Origin: Pirellulaceae bacterium
GTDB taxonomy: Bacteria > Planctomycetota > Planctomycetia > Pirellulales > Pirellulaceae
Length of the DNA stretch: 34,624 nt
Direction of reading: 5' to 3'
NCBI GenBank assembly: GCA_024102795.1
Contig: JAGFJK010000034.1
Span: 1 to 34,624, forward strand
Translations under genes and position numbers: made by a program
Notes under the pieces: model-generated
Database searches by the model: none
What the model was told of the DNA's origin: nothing
Seen by the model: the letters and a program-made list of their open reading frames with translations, nothing else
In this document: positions 17,256-25,133 of the stretch, piece after piece
Position numbering within the stretch: the stretch's first letter is position 1
Layout of the letters: every line of letters begins with the position of its first letter

Positions 17256-17435
17256 GATCGTTCGGTTTGCGACGACCGCGAGAAACAGCGGGCTGACGCC
17301 CGCCGCTCGCCTGCCGGATCGTTCGGTTTGCGACGACCGCGAGAAACAGCGGGCTGACGCCCGCCGCTCGCCTGCCAGATCGTTCGGTTTGCGACGACCG
17401 CGAGAAACAGCGGGCTGACGCCCGCCGCTCGCCTG
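17256..17435. repeat. Three tandem copies of a 61-bp hairpin repeat
   Basis: Copies start at 17256, 17317 and 17378; the last lacks the 3-bp linker. They are essentially identical over 58 bp and differ only at the junction bases. Each begins GATCGTTCGGTTTGCG and contains a stem, GCGGGC-TGAC-GCCCGC, followed by CGCTCGCCTG. The array fills the gap between the convergent RND pump gene (ends 17198) and the PfpI gene (ends 17441), where it could act as a two-way terminator. The copies are directly abutting with no unique spacers, so this is not a CRISPR. Confidence 0.95.
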
Positions 17436-17440
17436 ACCAC

Positions 17441-17974
17441 TCACCCGCTGGCCAGCACCTCCAGCATCGCGCGGCAGAAATCCGGCAGATCGTCCGGCTT
17501 GCGGCTGGAGACGAAGTGCCGATCCACCACGGCCGGCGCGTCCTGCCAGATCGCTCCGGCGTTCACCAGATCGTCCTTGATCCCCAGCGATCCAGTCACT
17601 CGCACCCCGCGGTAGACGCCCGCCGAGATCGGGATCCAGCCGCCATGGCAGATGGCGGCGACCAGCTTGGAATCGTTGGCGAAATCGCGGACCAGTTGCA
17701 GCACGTCCGCGTCGCGGCGCAGCTTGTCGGGCATGAATCCGCCCGGGATCACCAGGCCCTGGAAGTCGGCCGCGTTCAAGCCAGCCAGGGCCGCGTCGGC
17801 CACGCAGGGGTAGCCGTGCTTGCCCAGGTAGGTCCGGCCGGCCTCGGGCCCCGCCAGCACGACACTGGCTCCCGCCTCGACCAGCCGCAACCGGGGGTAC
17901 CAGAGTTCGAGATCCTCGTAGATGTCGCCGACGAACATCAAAATCCGCTGTCCCGCCAGGACTTGCTCGTTCAT
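17441..17974 (-). CDS. DJ-1/PfpI-family protein
   Basis: A protein of 177 residues, the usual size. The class I glutamine-amidotransferase-like fold shows nucleophile Cys109-His110 in A-A-I-C-H-G-G-W and the conserved acidic Glu20 in Y-E-D-L-E-L-W-Y-P. G-L-V-I-P-G-G-F marks the nucleotide-like loop. Family members are described as intracellular cysteine peptidases, deglycases or glyoxalases, and sequence alone does not separate these. GAGG lies 7 bp before the start. It is convergent with the RND operon and divergent from the YceH gene. Confidence 0.9.
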   Translation of the reverse strand: MNEQVLAGQRILMFVGDIYEDLELWYPRLRLVEAGASVVLAGPEAGRTYLGKHGYPCVADAALAGLNAADFQGLVIPGGFMPDKLRRDADVLQLVRDFANDSKLVAAICHGGWIPISAGVYRGVRVTGSLGIKDDLVNAGAIWQDAPAVVDRHFVSSRKPDDLPDFCRAMLEVLASG

Positions 17975-18149
17975 CGTGGCCTCGCCGGGATTCCTGGGAA
18001 GTGATCCACTGGACCGCCCGCGGCGGCGGTTTCTGGCCGGATCCTATCGCGCTGTGCTTGATTCCCGCAAGCCGGAGACGATAGATTGCCCAGACGGAGG
18101 TGCGGCACGCGAGGCCGCGACGACTCATTCCAGGACGAGGCGACCCGCC

Positions 18150-18902
18150 ATGAATTCAGTTGACTCGGAGCCGCAGGCAACCCAGCGCAAATGGCAGCCC
18201 TTGACGTCGATTCAGCGCCGCGTGCTGGGCGTGCTGGTCGAAAAAGCCAAAACGACCCCCGACGCCTACCCGATGACGCTCAACGCGCTGACCACCGGCT
18301 GCAACCAGAAGAGCAACCGGTCGCCGCTGATGGCCGCCAGTCCCGAGGAGGTCGAATCGGCACTCGAGGAACTGCGGGGGATGGGCGCGGTGGCCGAGAT
18401 TCAGGGGGGCGGCCGAGCGAACAAGTACCGGCATTTCGCCTACGACTGGCTGGGAGTGGACAAGGTGGAGGCGGCGGTGATGACGGAGTTGCTGCTGCGG
18501 GGCGAGCAGACGTTGGGCGACCTGCGGGGTCGAGCCGCGCGGATGGAGCCGATCGCGGACATCAACGCGCTCCGCCCCGTGATCGAAAGCCTGATCGCCA
18601 AGGGGCTGGTCATCGCCCTGACTCCGGCCGGCCGGGGCCAGGTCGTGACGCACGCCCTGTACAAGCAGCGGGACCTGGACGCGCTCCGCCAGCACTATGC
18701 CAACTATGTGGAACCGTCTTCCGCCGCGGCCCCGGGTCCCGCCTCCTCCGCGGGCTCCGCGACCAGCAGCGGCAGTGGCGGCAGTGGCGGCCGTTCCGCT
18801 CGGAGTGAATCCGACGAACTGCGGCAACTGCGCGACGACGTGGCCGCCCTGAAGGACGAAATGGCGGAGCTGCGCGAGCAGATGCGGCAGTTGCTGCACT
18901 AA
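18150..18902 (+). CDS. yceH: YceH/DUF480-family protein
   Basis: A protein of 250 residues; ATG at 18150 begins the conserved part. The first about 190 residues are the DUF480 double winged-helix region: L-T-S-I-Q-R-R-V-L-G-V-L-V-E-K, then Y-P-M-T-L-N-A-L-T-T-G-C-N-Q-K-S-N-R and G-G-G-R-A-N-K-Y-R-H. A Ser/Gly/Ala-rich linker (about 190-215) joins it to a C-terminal coiled coil, E-L-R-Q-L-R-D-D-V-A-A-L-K-D-E. Family function is not established. It stands alone on its strand, divergent from the PfpI gene. Confidence 0.92.
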   Translation: MNSVDSEPQATQRKWQPLTSIQRRVLGVLVEKAKTTPDAYPMTLNALTTGCNQKSNRSPLMAASPEEVESALEELRGMGAVAEIQGGGRANKYRHFAYDWLGVDKVEAAVMTELLLRGEQTLGDLRGRAARMEPIADINALRPVIESLIAKGLVIALTPAGRGQVVTHALYKQRDLDALRQHYANYVEPSSAAAPGPASSAGSATSSGSGGSGGRSARSESDELRQLRDDVAALKDEMAELREQMRQLLH

Positions 18903-19004
18903 CGCCCAGGACACCCCAGGGATCGCAGCTCGTCGCCCGGCTTGCCGGGAGAAGATCGCGGCGGTGCTGAGATCGAACGCATGATGAAACCCGAATCGCG
19001 GCAC

Positions 19005-19035
19005 CCGCTACTTTCGCCGAGCGAAAGGCGACTCT
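19005..19035. repeat. CTTTCGC-type intergenic hairpin, copy 1
   Basis: CTTTCGC-CGA-GCGAAAG (19011-19027) is a perfect 7-bp stem preceded by GCACCCGCTA and followed by GCGACT. A decayed relative lies at 26637-26675. It sits between the YceH gene and the next small gene and is probably a dispersed repeat. Confidence 0.6.
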
Positions 19036-19063
19036 CCGCGCCCCACACCGAGGAGGATCGCTC

Positions 19064-19318
19064 GTGGCTGAATACTCCGGAACCATTCGTCCCGACGAAG
19101 ATCCGATGAGCTACCGCGGATACGACTCGCCGCTGGACAAGGAGCTGAGCCGCCTGCGGACCGAGACTGCCAACCACATCCTGGACGTGCGGCAGCGCGT
19201 CTCGGCACTGCAGGACAAGGTCACGCATCTGATCACGCTCTGCTGGGTCCTGCTGCTGCTGGCCGTCGCCAGCCTGACCGCCAGCGGTCTGCTGTTGTGG
19301 CGCAGTTGGAACCTGTAA
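19064..19318 (+). CDS. Small single-span membrane protein, 84 residues
   Basis: The start is GTG at 19064, supported by a strong AGGAGG 8 bp upstream; the first ATG comes later at 19106 without such a signal. The N-terminal 55 residues are charged and helical (L-D-K-E-L-S-R-L-R-T-E-T) and may form a short coiled coil. One membrane helix follows at about residues 57-78 (L-I-T-L-C-W-V-L-L-L-L). I do not recognise a family. It is convergent with the rnf operon. Confidence 0.75.
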   Translation: MAEYSGTIRPDEDPMSYRGYDSPLDKELSRLRTETANHILDVRQRVSALQDKVTHLITLCWVLLLLAVASLTASGLLLWRSWNL

Positions 19319-19389
19319 GGCCGTGGCACTGGCAGTGAGCTGGTGGTGACGGGCCGTTGGCCGGTCAGTCCTCGTTTCCCGCGCGCTGC

Positions 19390-20331
19390 CTAACCGCGCC
19401 ACTCGAGCTGCTGGCTGGCCGAACCGCGACGTGCCGGCGGTCCGGCAAATGTGACCGGCGGGACGTCTTCCAACTGTTGCTCGTGCCGGGGCGTCGGCCG
19501 GCCAAGCAGCACGAGCGATTTCGTGGGACACTTGTCGGCCACCGCCGCCCAGTCCTCCCCGCCCGTGTAGCGGTGGTAATCGATCCGGGCCAGGTGATTT
19601 TCCATGGAGATCACCTCGGGCCGCTGGCGAGCGCACAAGCCGCAACCGATGCAGCCAACCCGGCACACCTCGCGGACCGACTTGCCGGGATCACGATTGG
19701 CACAACCCACGACCAGCATCCGTTCCACCTTGAACGGTATCTGTTCGAACAGGTGCCGCGGGCAGGCCCGCACGCACGCTCCGCAGCCGATGCAGTTGTC
19801 GTAGCGGATGCGGGGCAGGCCATCGACCATCTCCATCGCCTCGTAGTCGCACGCCGCGACGCAGTCGCCCAGTCCGAGACAGCCGAACGTGCAGCCTTGC
19901 ACTCCACCCACCACGTCGGCCGCGGCGCAGGTGGGCGGTCCCACGTACCGGCCGGGCCGCAAGCGATCCGCTCGGGTCGCGGTGCAGTGGAGCACGGGGC
20001 GATACGGGTAGTTCTCGTGCAGCTCGACGCCCATCACGGCCGCCAGCCGCTCGGCCACCGCGGGACCACCCACCGAGCAGCGGTCGACTGCCGCCAGGCC
20101 CCGGTGAACCGCCCGCGCATACGCCGCGCAACTGGCGAAACCGCAGCCGCCGCAGTTGGCCTGCGGCAGCAGGCTCTCCAGCTCCTGTTGCCGCGGGTCG
20201 ACGTGCACGGCCAGTCTGGTCTGAGCGGCCACCAGCGCGGCGGTGCACACGGCCGCCAGCAGCAGCATGGTCGTCATCGCCAGCAGCACCGAGATCCACA
20301 CGGCCCGTCTCCCTGGAGTTTGCCAACTCAC
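19390..20331 (-). CDS. rnfB: Rnf complex subunit B, with one C-terminal Fe-S cluster apparently lost
   Basis: A protein of 313 residues. The N-terminal membrane helix is at about 10-36. The RnfB cluster motif is C60-x2-C63-x4-C68-x16-C85. A ferredoxin domain follows with C147, C151, C157, C161 and C180, C183, C186, C190 (intact). The family's second ferredoxin-like domain follows, V-C-R-V-G-C-I-G-C-G-L-C. Here C227, C230, C233 and the distant C268 (KCPTKS) remain, while the other four expected cysteines are replaced (Arg237, and no Cys between 234 and 267). RnfB takes electrons from ferredoxin. It is the last gene of rnfCDGEAB, about 20 bp after rnfA. Confidence 0.95.
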   Translation of the reverse strand: MSWQTPGRRAVWISVLLAMTTMLLLAAVCTAALVAAQTRLAVHVDPRQQELESLLPQANCGGCGFASCAAYARAVHRGLAAVDRCSVGGPAVAERLAAVMGVELHENYPYRPVLHCTATRADRLRPGRYVGPPTCAAADVVGGVQGCTFGCLGLGDCVAACDYEAMEMVDGLPRIRYDNCIGCGACVRACPRHLFEQIPFKVERMLVVGCANRDPGKSVREVCRVGCIGCGLCARQRPEVISMENHLARIDYHRYTGGEDWAAVADKCPTKSLVLLGRPTPRHEQQLEDVPPVTFAGPPARRGSASQQLEWRG

Positions 20332-20351
20332 TTCATTCTACGTGAACACGG

Positions 20352-20933
20352 CTATCTGCCGATGCCCGCGAAGCCCGAAAACGCCATCGCCAGGATCGCG
20401 GCGATGAACAACGTAATCGCCGCTCCGCGCAACGGGCGAGGCACATCGGCCAGCTCCAGTTCCTCCCGCATGCCGGCCATGATCACGATGGCCAGCGTAA
20501 ACCCGACGCCTCCCGAAAAACTGAACACCAGCGCCTCGCTTAGCCGCGTATAACCCTTGAGCCAGATGAACAGGCACGTTCCCAGGATGGCACAGTTGGT
20601 CGTGATCATCGGCAGGAACACGCCGAACGCTTCGTACAATGGCGGGAACATTTTGCGGACATACATTTCCACCAGTTGCACGGTGGCCGCGATGATGAAG
20701 ATGAACACAATGTATTGCAGAAAGGCCAGGCCCAGCGGCAGCAGCACGTACTTGTGAGCGGCGAACGTCATCACGCCCGCCACGGTCATCACGAACGTGA
20801 CGGCCGCTCCCATGCCGAACGCCATGTCCAACCGCCTCGAGACGCCCAGGAACGGGCAGATCCCCAGGAAGTACGTCAACACCAGGTTGTTGATCACGGC
20901 CGCCGAGAGGGCGATCAGCAACAGTTCACCCAT
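20352..20933 (-). CDS. rnfA: Rnf complex subunit A (membrane)
   Basis: A protein of 193 residues, the usual size for RnfA. ATG at 20933 begins M-G-E-L-L-L-I-A-L-S-A-A-V-I-N-N-L-V, the conserved RnfA/NqrE opening. Six membrane helices are visible. T-Y-F-L-G-I-C-P-F-L-G-V carries the half-membrane cysteine, and M-I-T-T-N-C-A-I-L-G the second one; these two ligate a membrane-embedded Fe-S centre in Rnf/NQR enzymes. It overlaps the end of rnfE by 8 bp. Confidence 0.97.
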   Translation of the reverse strand: MGELLLIALSAAVINNLVLTYFLGICPFLGVSRRLDMAFGMGAAVTFVMTVAGVMTFAAHKYVLLPLGLAFLQYIVFIFIIAATVQLVEMYVRKMFPPLYEAFGVFLPMITTNCAILGTCLFIWLKGYTRLSEALVFSFSGGVGFTLAIVIMAGMREELELADVPRPLRGAAITLFIAAILAMAFSGFAGIGR

Positions 20934-21570
20934 GATCTGGCTCGCTTCCCCGCGCCTGTTCGCGGCGCTGCACGTACCAGTTGACCACTGCAATCAGCGC
21001 GCCCAGCGTCAGAAAGCCGCCGGCCGGCAGGACCATGATCACCCAGTTCTCCCAGGCCGCGGGCAGCACGCGCCAACCCAGCAGCGAACCGGCTCCCAGC
21101 AGTTCGCGGACCGTGCCCATGGCCAGCAGCCCCAGCAGAAACCCGCCGCCCTGACCCAGCCCGTCCCAAAGCGCCACCCAGGGACCCTGCTTCGACGCGC
21201 AGACTTCCGCCCGGCTGATGATCAGGCAGTTGACGATGATCAGCGGCACGTACGGGCCCAGCAGCCGGCTCATCTCCGGCAGGAACGCGGCCAGGAAGCG
21301 ATCGGCGATCGTGACCAGCGAGGCGATGGTCAGCGTATAAACCAGGATTCTCAGATGGGGCTGCAACTGCCGCCGTAACAGCGAGGTGATCAGGTTGGAA
21401 CTGACCAGCACCAGCCCGGTGGCCAGTCCCATGGTCAGCGCGCCGGCCACCGAGTTGGTCACGGCCAGCGTCGGGCACATGCCCAGCAGTTGGCGGAACA
21501 CGGGGTTCTCCGGCAGCAGGCCCTGGGTGAACCGCTGGCCGGCGCCGGGCAGCGAGGCGGGTGTGTTCAT
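20926..21570 (-). CDS. rnfE: Rnf complex subunit E (membrane)
   Basis: A protein of 214 residues, paralogous to RnfA and related to NqrD. Conserved stretches are N-P-V-F-R-Q-L-L-G-M-C-P-T-L-A-V-T-N and L-I-I-V-N-C-L-I-I-S-R-A-E, each with the cysteine that completes the membrane Fe-S centre with RnfA. About six membrane helices are present. Its start overlaps the rnfG stop in ATGA and its end overlaps rnfA, so the three are translationally coupled. Confidence 0.97.
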   Translation of the reverse strand: MNTPASLPGAGQRFTQGLLPENPVFRQLLGMCPTLAVTNSVAGALTMGLATGLVLVSSNLITSLLRRQLQPHLRILVYTLTIASLVTIADRFLAAFLPEMSRLLGPYVPLIIVNCLIISRAEVCASKQGPWVALWDGLGQGGGFLLGLLAMGTVRELLGAGSLLGWRVLPAAWENWVIMVLPAGGFLTLGALIAVVNWYVQRREQARGSEPDHG

Positions 21571-22181
21571 GGGGTCGGCTCCCGTGCATCGGGCGAGGCG
21601 GGCGCGGACTCCGCGGCCGACTGGATCGCCGCCCGCACCCGCCGCAGCGTCTCGCGAACTCCGTCGGTGACCGCGCGCGACGAGATGGTGGCTCCCGTCA
21701 CGGCCTGGATCGGAAACTCCGCCGAGCCACCCGGCTTGACGGCCTGCAGCGCCGCATCGGCTGGTTGGCCCACGAACTGGCCGGTGAATTGCGGATCGCG
21801 GATCCGGTCGCCCAGTCCGGGAGTTTCCTTGGATTCCAGCACCAGCAGTCCCGTGATCCGCTGCCCATCGGCGGACAACCCGATCATCAGTTCCAGCCGG
21901 TCGGCGAAGCCCGTCGTGGTTGCGGGTACGGCCCAGCCGACGGTCTGTTGCCGATTGTCGATGACCCGGTACGCGGGCTGCCCGGCCAGGTCCACTGCCT
22001 GGCTGTCGTGGCCGCCGGGAACAACGTCCAGGACAGCCGCCCGCAAGCGGCTGCGTGCGTGATTGGCGATCCGGCCCTCCAGCGACCGCTCCACCAGCGC
22101 CAGGGCCCCGCCGAGCGTCCCGGCCAGCAGCAGCACCAGCAGAAAGGTGTTCGGACTCTTTTCCTGCCCCGGAGCCGTCAT
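21567..22181 (-). CDS. rnfG: Rnf complex subunit G (covalent FMN protein)
   Basis: A protein of 204 residues: one N-terminal membrane helix (about 12-30), then a periplasmic FMN-binding domain. The flavinylation motif V-T-G-A-T-I-S-S places Thr165 as the residue expected to carry FMN. L-E-S-K-E-T-P-G-L-G is the conserved loop before it. The attaching enzyme ApbE is not encoded in this window. There is a 31-bp gap to rnfD. Confidence 0.96.
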   Translation of the reverse strand: MTAPGQEKSPNTFLLVLLLAGTLGGALALVERSLEGRIANHARSRLRAAVLDVVPGGHDSQAVDLAGQPAYRVIDNRQQTVGWAVPATTTGFADRLELMIGLSADGQRITGLLVLESKETPGLGDRIRDPQFTGQFVGQPADAALQAVKPGGSAEFPIQAVTGATISSRAVTDGVRETLRRVRAAIQSAAESAPASPDAREPTP

Positions 22182-22212
22182 GTACTCCCTCCCTTGCGCT
22201 CGACGTGCCCGC

Positions 22213-23235
22213 TCAGCCTGGACCCGTATCGGCCGGTTTTCGTCCGGCCGCCCGACGCGTGTGGCCGCCGACCGGGACCGGCGTCGTCCAGCGGTTCAGC
22301 AGCGGAGTGACCGCGTTACCCACCAGCACCGCGAACATCACGCCTTCAGGGTAACCGGCCAGCAGACGAATGATCATGGTCAGCAGGCCGACCAGGATCC
22401 CGAACAGCCAGCGACCCGACTTGCTGAGCGGGCTGGTGACGGGATCGGTCACGATGAAGAACGCGCCCAGCAGCACGGCCCCCGCGCTGACGTGCCGCGC
22501 CCAGCCCAGGCTCTGGTCGGCGCCTCGCACCACTTCCTCCACCACGGCCACGACGACAACGCCCGCCAGCATGCCGGCGGTCAGCCGCCAGTCGGCCGCT
22601 CGCCGGACGATCAGCCACAGTCCGCCCAGGGTGATCAGGATGGCCGACGTCTCGCCCACGCAGCCCGCGACGTTGCCGACCAGCAGCCGCGGCAGTTCGA
22701 TGAATTCTCCCGCGAAGCGGGCCGCCGCCAAGGGCGTGGCCTGAGTTGTCGCGTGCACCGTCAGCGGTTCGGTCCACTGCGTCATGCTGGCCGGAAAACA
22801 GATCATCAGAAACGCCCGTCCCACCATTGCCGGATTGAACAGGTTCTGGCCCAGCCCGCCGAACGCCATCTTGCCCAGGGCCACCGCCACGAAGCTGCCC
22901 AGGGCGGTCGCCGCCAGTGGTAATTGGGGCGGCAGGGAGCATGCCAGCAGCAAGGCCGTGATGCAGACGCTGGCATCGCTCAGACTGGAAGCCCTCCCCC
23001 GCAACCGGCAGATGACCCATTCGGTCGCCAGGGCCACGGCCAGCGCGACCAGCAGTTGAGCTGCCGCGGCCAGGCGGAAGTACCACAACGCGGCCGCCAA
23101 GACCGGAACCAGGCCGATCAGCACGTCGAGCATCATCCGGCGGGTGGACGCGCCGGGCGCCAGCAGGTGCGGCCCCGCGGCCGTTTCGAGGGCCGTCGGA
23201 AAATGCTCGCCGGATTCGACGTTCGATGGGTCCAT
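22213..23235 (-). CDS. rnfD: Rnf complex subunit D (membrane flavoprotein)
   Basis: A protein of 340 residues with about nine membrane helices, related to NqrB. G-K-M-A-F-G-G-L-G-Q-N-L-F-N-P-A-M-V-G-R-A-F is the family signature. The covalent FMN site lies in T-T-Q-A-T-P-L-A, with Thr167 the likely attachment residue; the usual Ser/Thr-Gly before A-T is Thr-Gln here. Y-P-E-G-V-M-F-A-V-L-V-G-N is conserved near the C-terminus. It is 19 bp after rnfC. Confidence 0.96.
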   Translation of the reverse strand: MDPSNVESGEHFPTALETAAGPHLLAPGASTRRMMLDVLIGLVPVLAAALWYFRLAAAAQLLVALAVALATEWVICRLRGRASSLSDASVCITALLLACSLPPQLPLAATALGSFVAVALGKMAFGGLGQNLFNPAMVGRAFLMICFPASMTQWTEPLTVHATTQATPLAAARFAGEFIELPRLLVGNVAGCVGETSAILITLGGLWLIVRRAADWRLTAGMLAGVVVVAVVEEVVRGADQSLGWARHVSAGAVLLGAFFIVTDPVTSPLSKSGRWLFGILVGLLTMIIRLLAGYPEGVMFAVLVGNAVTPLLNRWTTPVPVGGHTRRAAGRKPADTGPG

Positions 23236-23254
23236 GGCACGGGCGATGTCGCGC

Positions 23255-24661
23255 TTAATCGGTTCGCCGCAGGCGCTGCGCCTTCCCCTGGCGGATGTAC
23301 TGCACCAGAGGGATTTGAGCGGGGCAGACGTACGCGCAGCAGCCGCAGTCGCAACAGGCCATCATATCGTACTGGTCGGCCAGTTCGAGTTGTCCGTGGC
23401 GAACAGCGTGGGCGATCCGCGTCGGCGCCAGACCCAGCGGGCAGACATCCAGGCAGCGCCCGCACCGGATGCAGGCGGTTTGTTCGGAGGCCGCGAGCTG
23501 CCGGCGGGTGAGTACCGTGATGCCGCCCGTGCCCTTGGTCAGCGGAACAGACAGGTCTGTCACGGCGAAGCCCATCATCGGTCCGCCCGCGATCACTCGG
23601 CACGCATCGTCGGCTAGCCCGCCGCAGGCGGCGATCAGCTCGGACAGCGCCGTGCCAATCGGAGCCAGCAGGTTCTTCGGTTCTCGGATGCCTTCGCCGC
23701 TGATGCTGACCACGCGATGCGTCAACTTGTGGCCGCGAAGCACGGCCGAGGCGATGGCGGCCGCCGTCGCCACGTTCAGAACCACGATGCCCACATCCAG
23801 CGGATAGCCGCCAGTCGGCACCTCGAGGCCAAACACGGCCGGGATCAACTGCCGCTCGCCGCCCATCGGATACTTGGTCTGGCAGACCCGGACGGTGGTC
23901 CGTCCCTGGTCGTCCAGTTGCTCGACCGCTCCGCGCAGCGCGGCAATCGCCTCGGGCTTGTTCTCTTCCACCGCGATCACCGCCCGCTCGCAGCCGATCG
24001 CCTTTTGGGCCAGCAGCAGTCCGGTCACGACGGCCGCCGGCGCTTCGACCATCAACCGCTGATCGGCCGTCAGATACGGTTCGCATTCGCAGCCGTTCAG
24101 CAGCAGCGTGTGAGCGGGTCGCGTGGCCTGCGGGAGCAGCTTCAGGTGCGTGGGAAATCCCGCTCCCCCCAGGCCCACGATCCCGGCCTGCTGCACGGCC
24201 GCGCGAATGTCCCGCGGGAAGTACCGTTGTTGGTCCTCGACGTGCCAACTCCCGCCGTAAAGTCGCGCGAACCAATCGATCCCCTGCGGTTCGGCGGCGT
24301 TGGTCCGCGAGTGAACTTCGTCACCGGCGATCGGAACCGCCAGCGAATGGCGGCCGTTGGGCAACGTCACGCCCACCAGCGGTTGCACTCGCCCGGCCAG
24401 CGATGCGTGAACGCGAGCTGAGACAGCCGCCGACTCGTCCTCCTGACCGATCAGCGACCCAACCTCCACGCGGCTCCTCGGCGGGCAGATCGCCCGCGCC
24501 GCCGCTCCCGCGTGCTGCTGCAGCGGCACGGTGACCATTGCCGGTGGCGGCAGAATCTCGATCGGCTGATCCGCGGCCAGCGACTTCCGCGTCGGAGGAT
24601 GGACACCGCGAGCGAACGACGCTTCGCCCCGCAGCCAGGCCAGGCAATCCGCGATGCTCAT
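23255..24661 (-). CDS. rnfC: Rnf complex subunit C (NADH/FMN and Fe-S)
   Basis: A protein of 468 residues. The nucleotide- and FMN-binding signature G-L-G-G-A-G-F-P is at 163-170, with N-G-C-E-C-E-P-Y-L-T-A-D after it. Two complete [4Fe-4S] motifs lie near the C-terminus: C397, C400, C403, C407 and C436, C439, C442, C446. The protein exchanges electrons with NAD on the cytoplasmic side. It is the first gene of rnfCDGEAB, the order seen in clostridial and Bacteroidetes-type operons. The N-terminal part (20-120) holds the usual lipoyl-like domain region. Confidence 0.97.
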   Translation of the reverse strand: MSIADCLAWLRGEASFARGVHPPTRKSLAADQPIEILPPPAMVTVPLQQHAGAAARAICPPRSRVEVGSLIGQEDESAAVSARVHASLAGRVQPLVGVTLPNGRHSLAVPIAGDEVHSRTNAAEPQGIDWFARLYGGSWHVEDQQRYFPRDIRAAVQQAGIVGLGGAGFPTHLKLLPQATRPAHTLLLNGCECEPYLTADQRLMVEAPAAVVTGLLLAQKAIGCERAVIAVEENKPEAIAALRGAVEQLDDQGRTTVRVCQTKYPMGGERQLIPAVFGLEVPTGGYPLDVGIVVLNVATAAAIASAVLRGHKLTHRVVSISGEGIREPKNLLAPIGTALSELIAACGGLADDACRVIAGGPMMGFAVTDLSVPLTKGTGGITVLTRRQLAASEQTACIRCGRCLDVCPLGLAPTRIAHAVRHGQLELADQYDMMACCDCGCCAYVCPAQIPLVQYIRQGKAQRLRRTD

Positions 24662-24701
24662 CGGCTAACTTTACATCCACTGCCTGAAGTGAACGGGCCT
24701 G

Positions 24702-25133
24702 TCACGTAGCATGGGCTTCCAGCCCGTGATTCCGGGCAAGGCCGTGATCCGTAGCATGGGCTTCCAGCCCGTGATCTGCAGCGAACGATTGGGACAATCG
24801 TTCCACCAACCGTCGCATGCCCTTCCAGCCCGGCGCTGCCAACAACAGCACGCCGCCGGCCAGTCCTCCGGCCGCACAAGCCCACTCGTCACCAACCAGG
24901 CTAGACAAGGCAACCGACACAGCGGCCCAGGCCAGCCCTGGCAAGAGGCACACCACGAACGCTCGCCAGACCAGCGGCCAGCCTTCTAGCCGCCAGCCAC
25001 CGCTGCTTTCGCTGGCCTGCCGGCAGTGTTCGCCAGACGCGGGCGGGCAACCCGAGCAGCAGGCTGCGGACGCGCAGGACGAACTGAGGCCGCAGGGCGG
25101 CGCGGGGACAGGCGACGAACCAACAGACTGCAT
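24702..25133 (-). CDS. Candidate small membrane protein upstream of rnfC
   Basis: An ORF of about 143 residues from ATG 25133 (no clear Shine-Dalgarno; a GTG at 25202 is possible). A Cys-rich N-terminus (S-S-C-A-S-A-A-C-C-S-G-C) is followed by two hydrophobic segments, A-F-V-V-C-L-L-P-G-L-A-W-A and A-A-G-G-L-A-G-G-V-L-L-L. Cys cluster, then two membrane helices, then rnf genes recalls RseC/MucC proteins that head some rnf operons, but the usual N-terminal beta domain is not visible. The last about 27 residues repeat D-H-G-L-E-A-H-A-T and come from the hairpin repeats at 24706-24775. It lies 40 bp from rnfC on the same strand. It may be decayed. Confidence 0.38.
   Translation of the reverse strand: MQSVGSSPVPAPPCGLSSSCASAACCSGCPPASGEHCRQASESSGGWRLEGWPLVWRAFVVCLLPGLAWAAVSVALSSLVGDEWACAAGGLAGGVLLLAAPGWKGMRRLVERLSQSFAADHGLEAHATDHGLARNHGLEAHAT
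24706..24775. repeat. Two hairpin repeats (GTAGCATGGGCTTCCAGCCC type)
   Basis: A 25-bp unit occurs at 24706-24730 and 24751-24775. Each can fold CATGGGCT-TCC-AGCCCGTG (8 bp with one G-T pair). They sit just upstream of rnfC and overlap the 3' end of the ORF at 24702-25133. Confidence 0.85.

Noticed and set aside
17256-17435. Possible CRISPR array
   Set aside because: The 61-bp units abut directly without unique spacers, and no cas gene is present.
12277-18128. Minus-strand ORFs of 505 and 1,099 codons
   Set aside because: They are antisense to the RND adaptor and pump. They are Gln/His/Arg-rich, as expected for the reverse strand of GC-rich coding DNA.
19322-19380. Possible terminator between the small membrane gene and rnfB
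   Set aside because: The GGGCC/GGCC pairing is imperfect and no T-tract follows.
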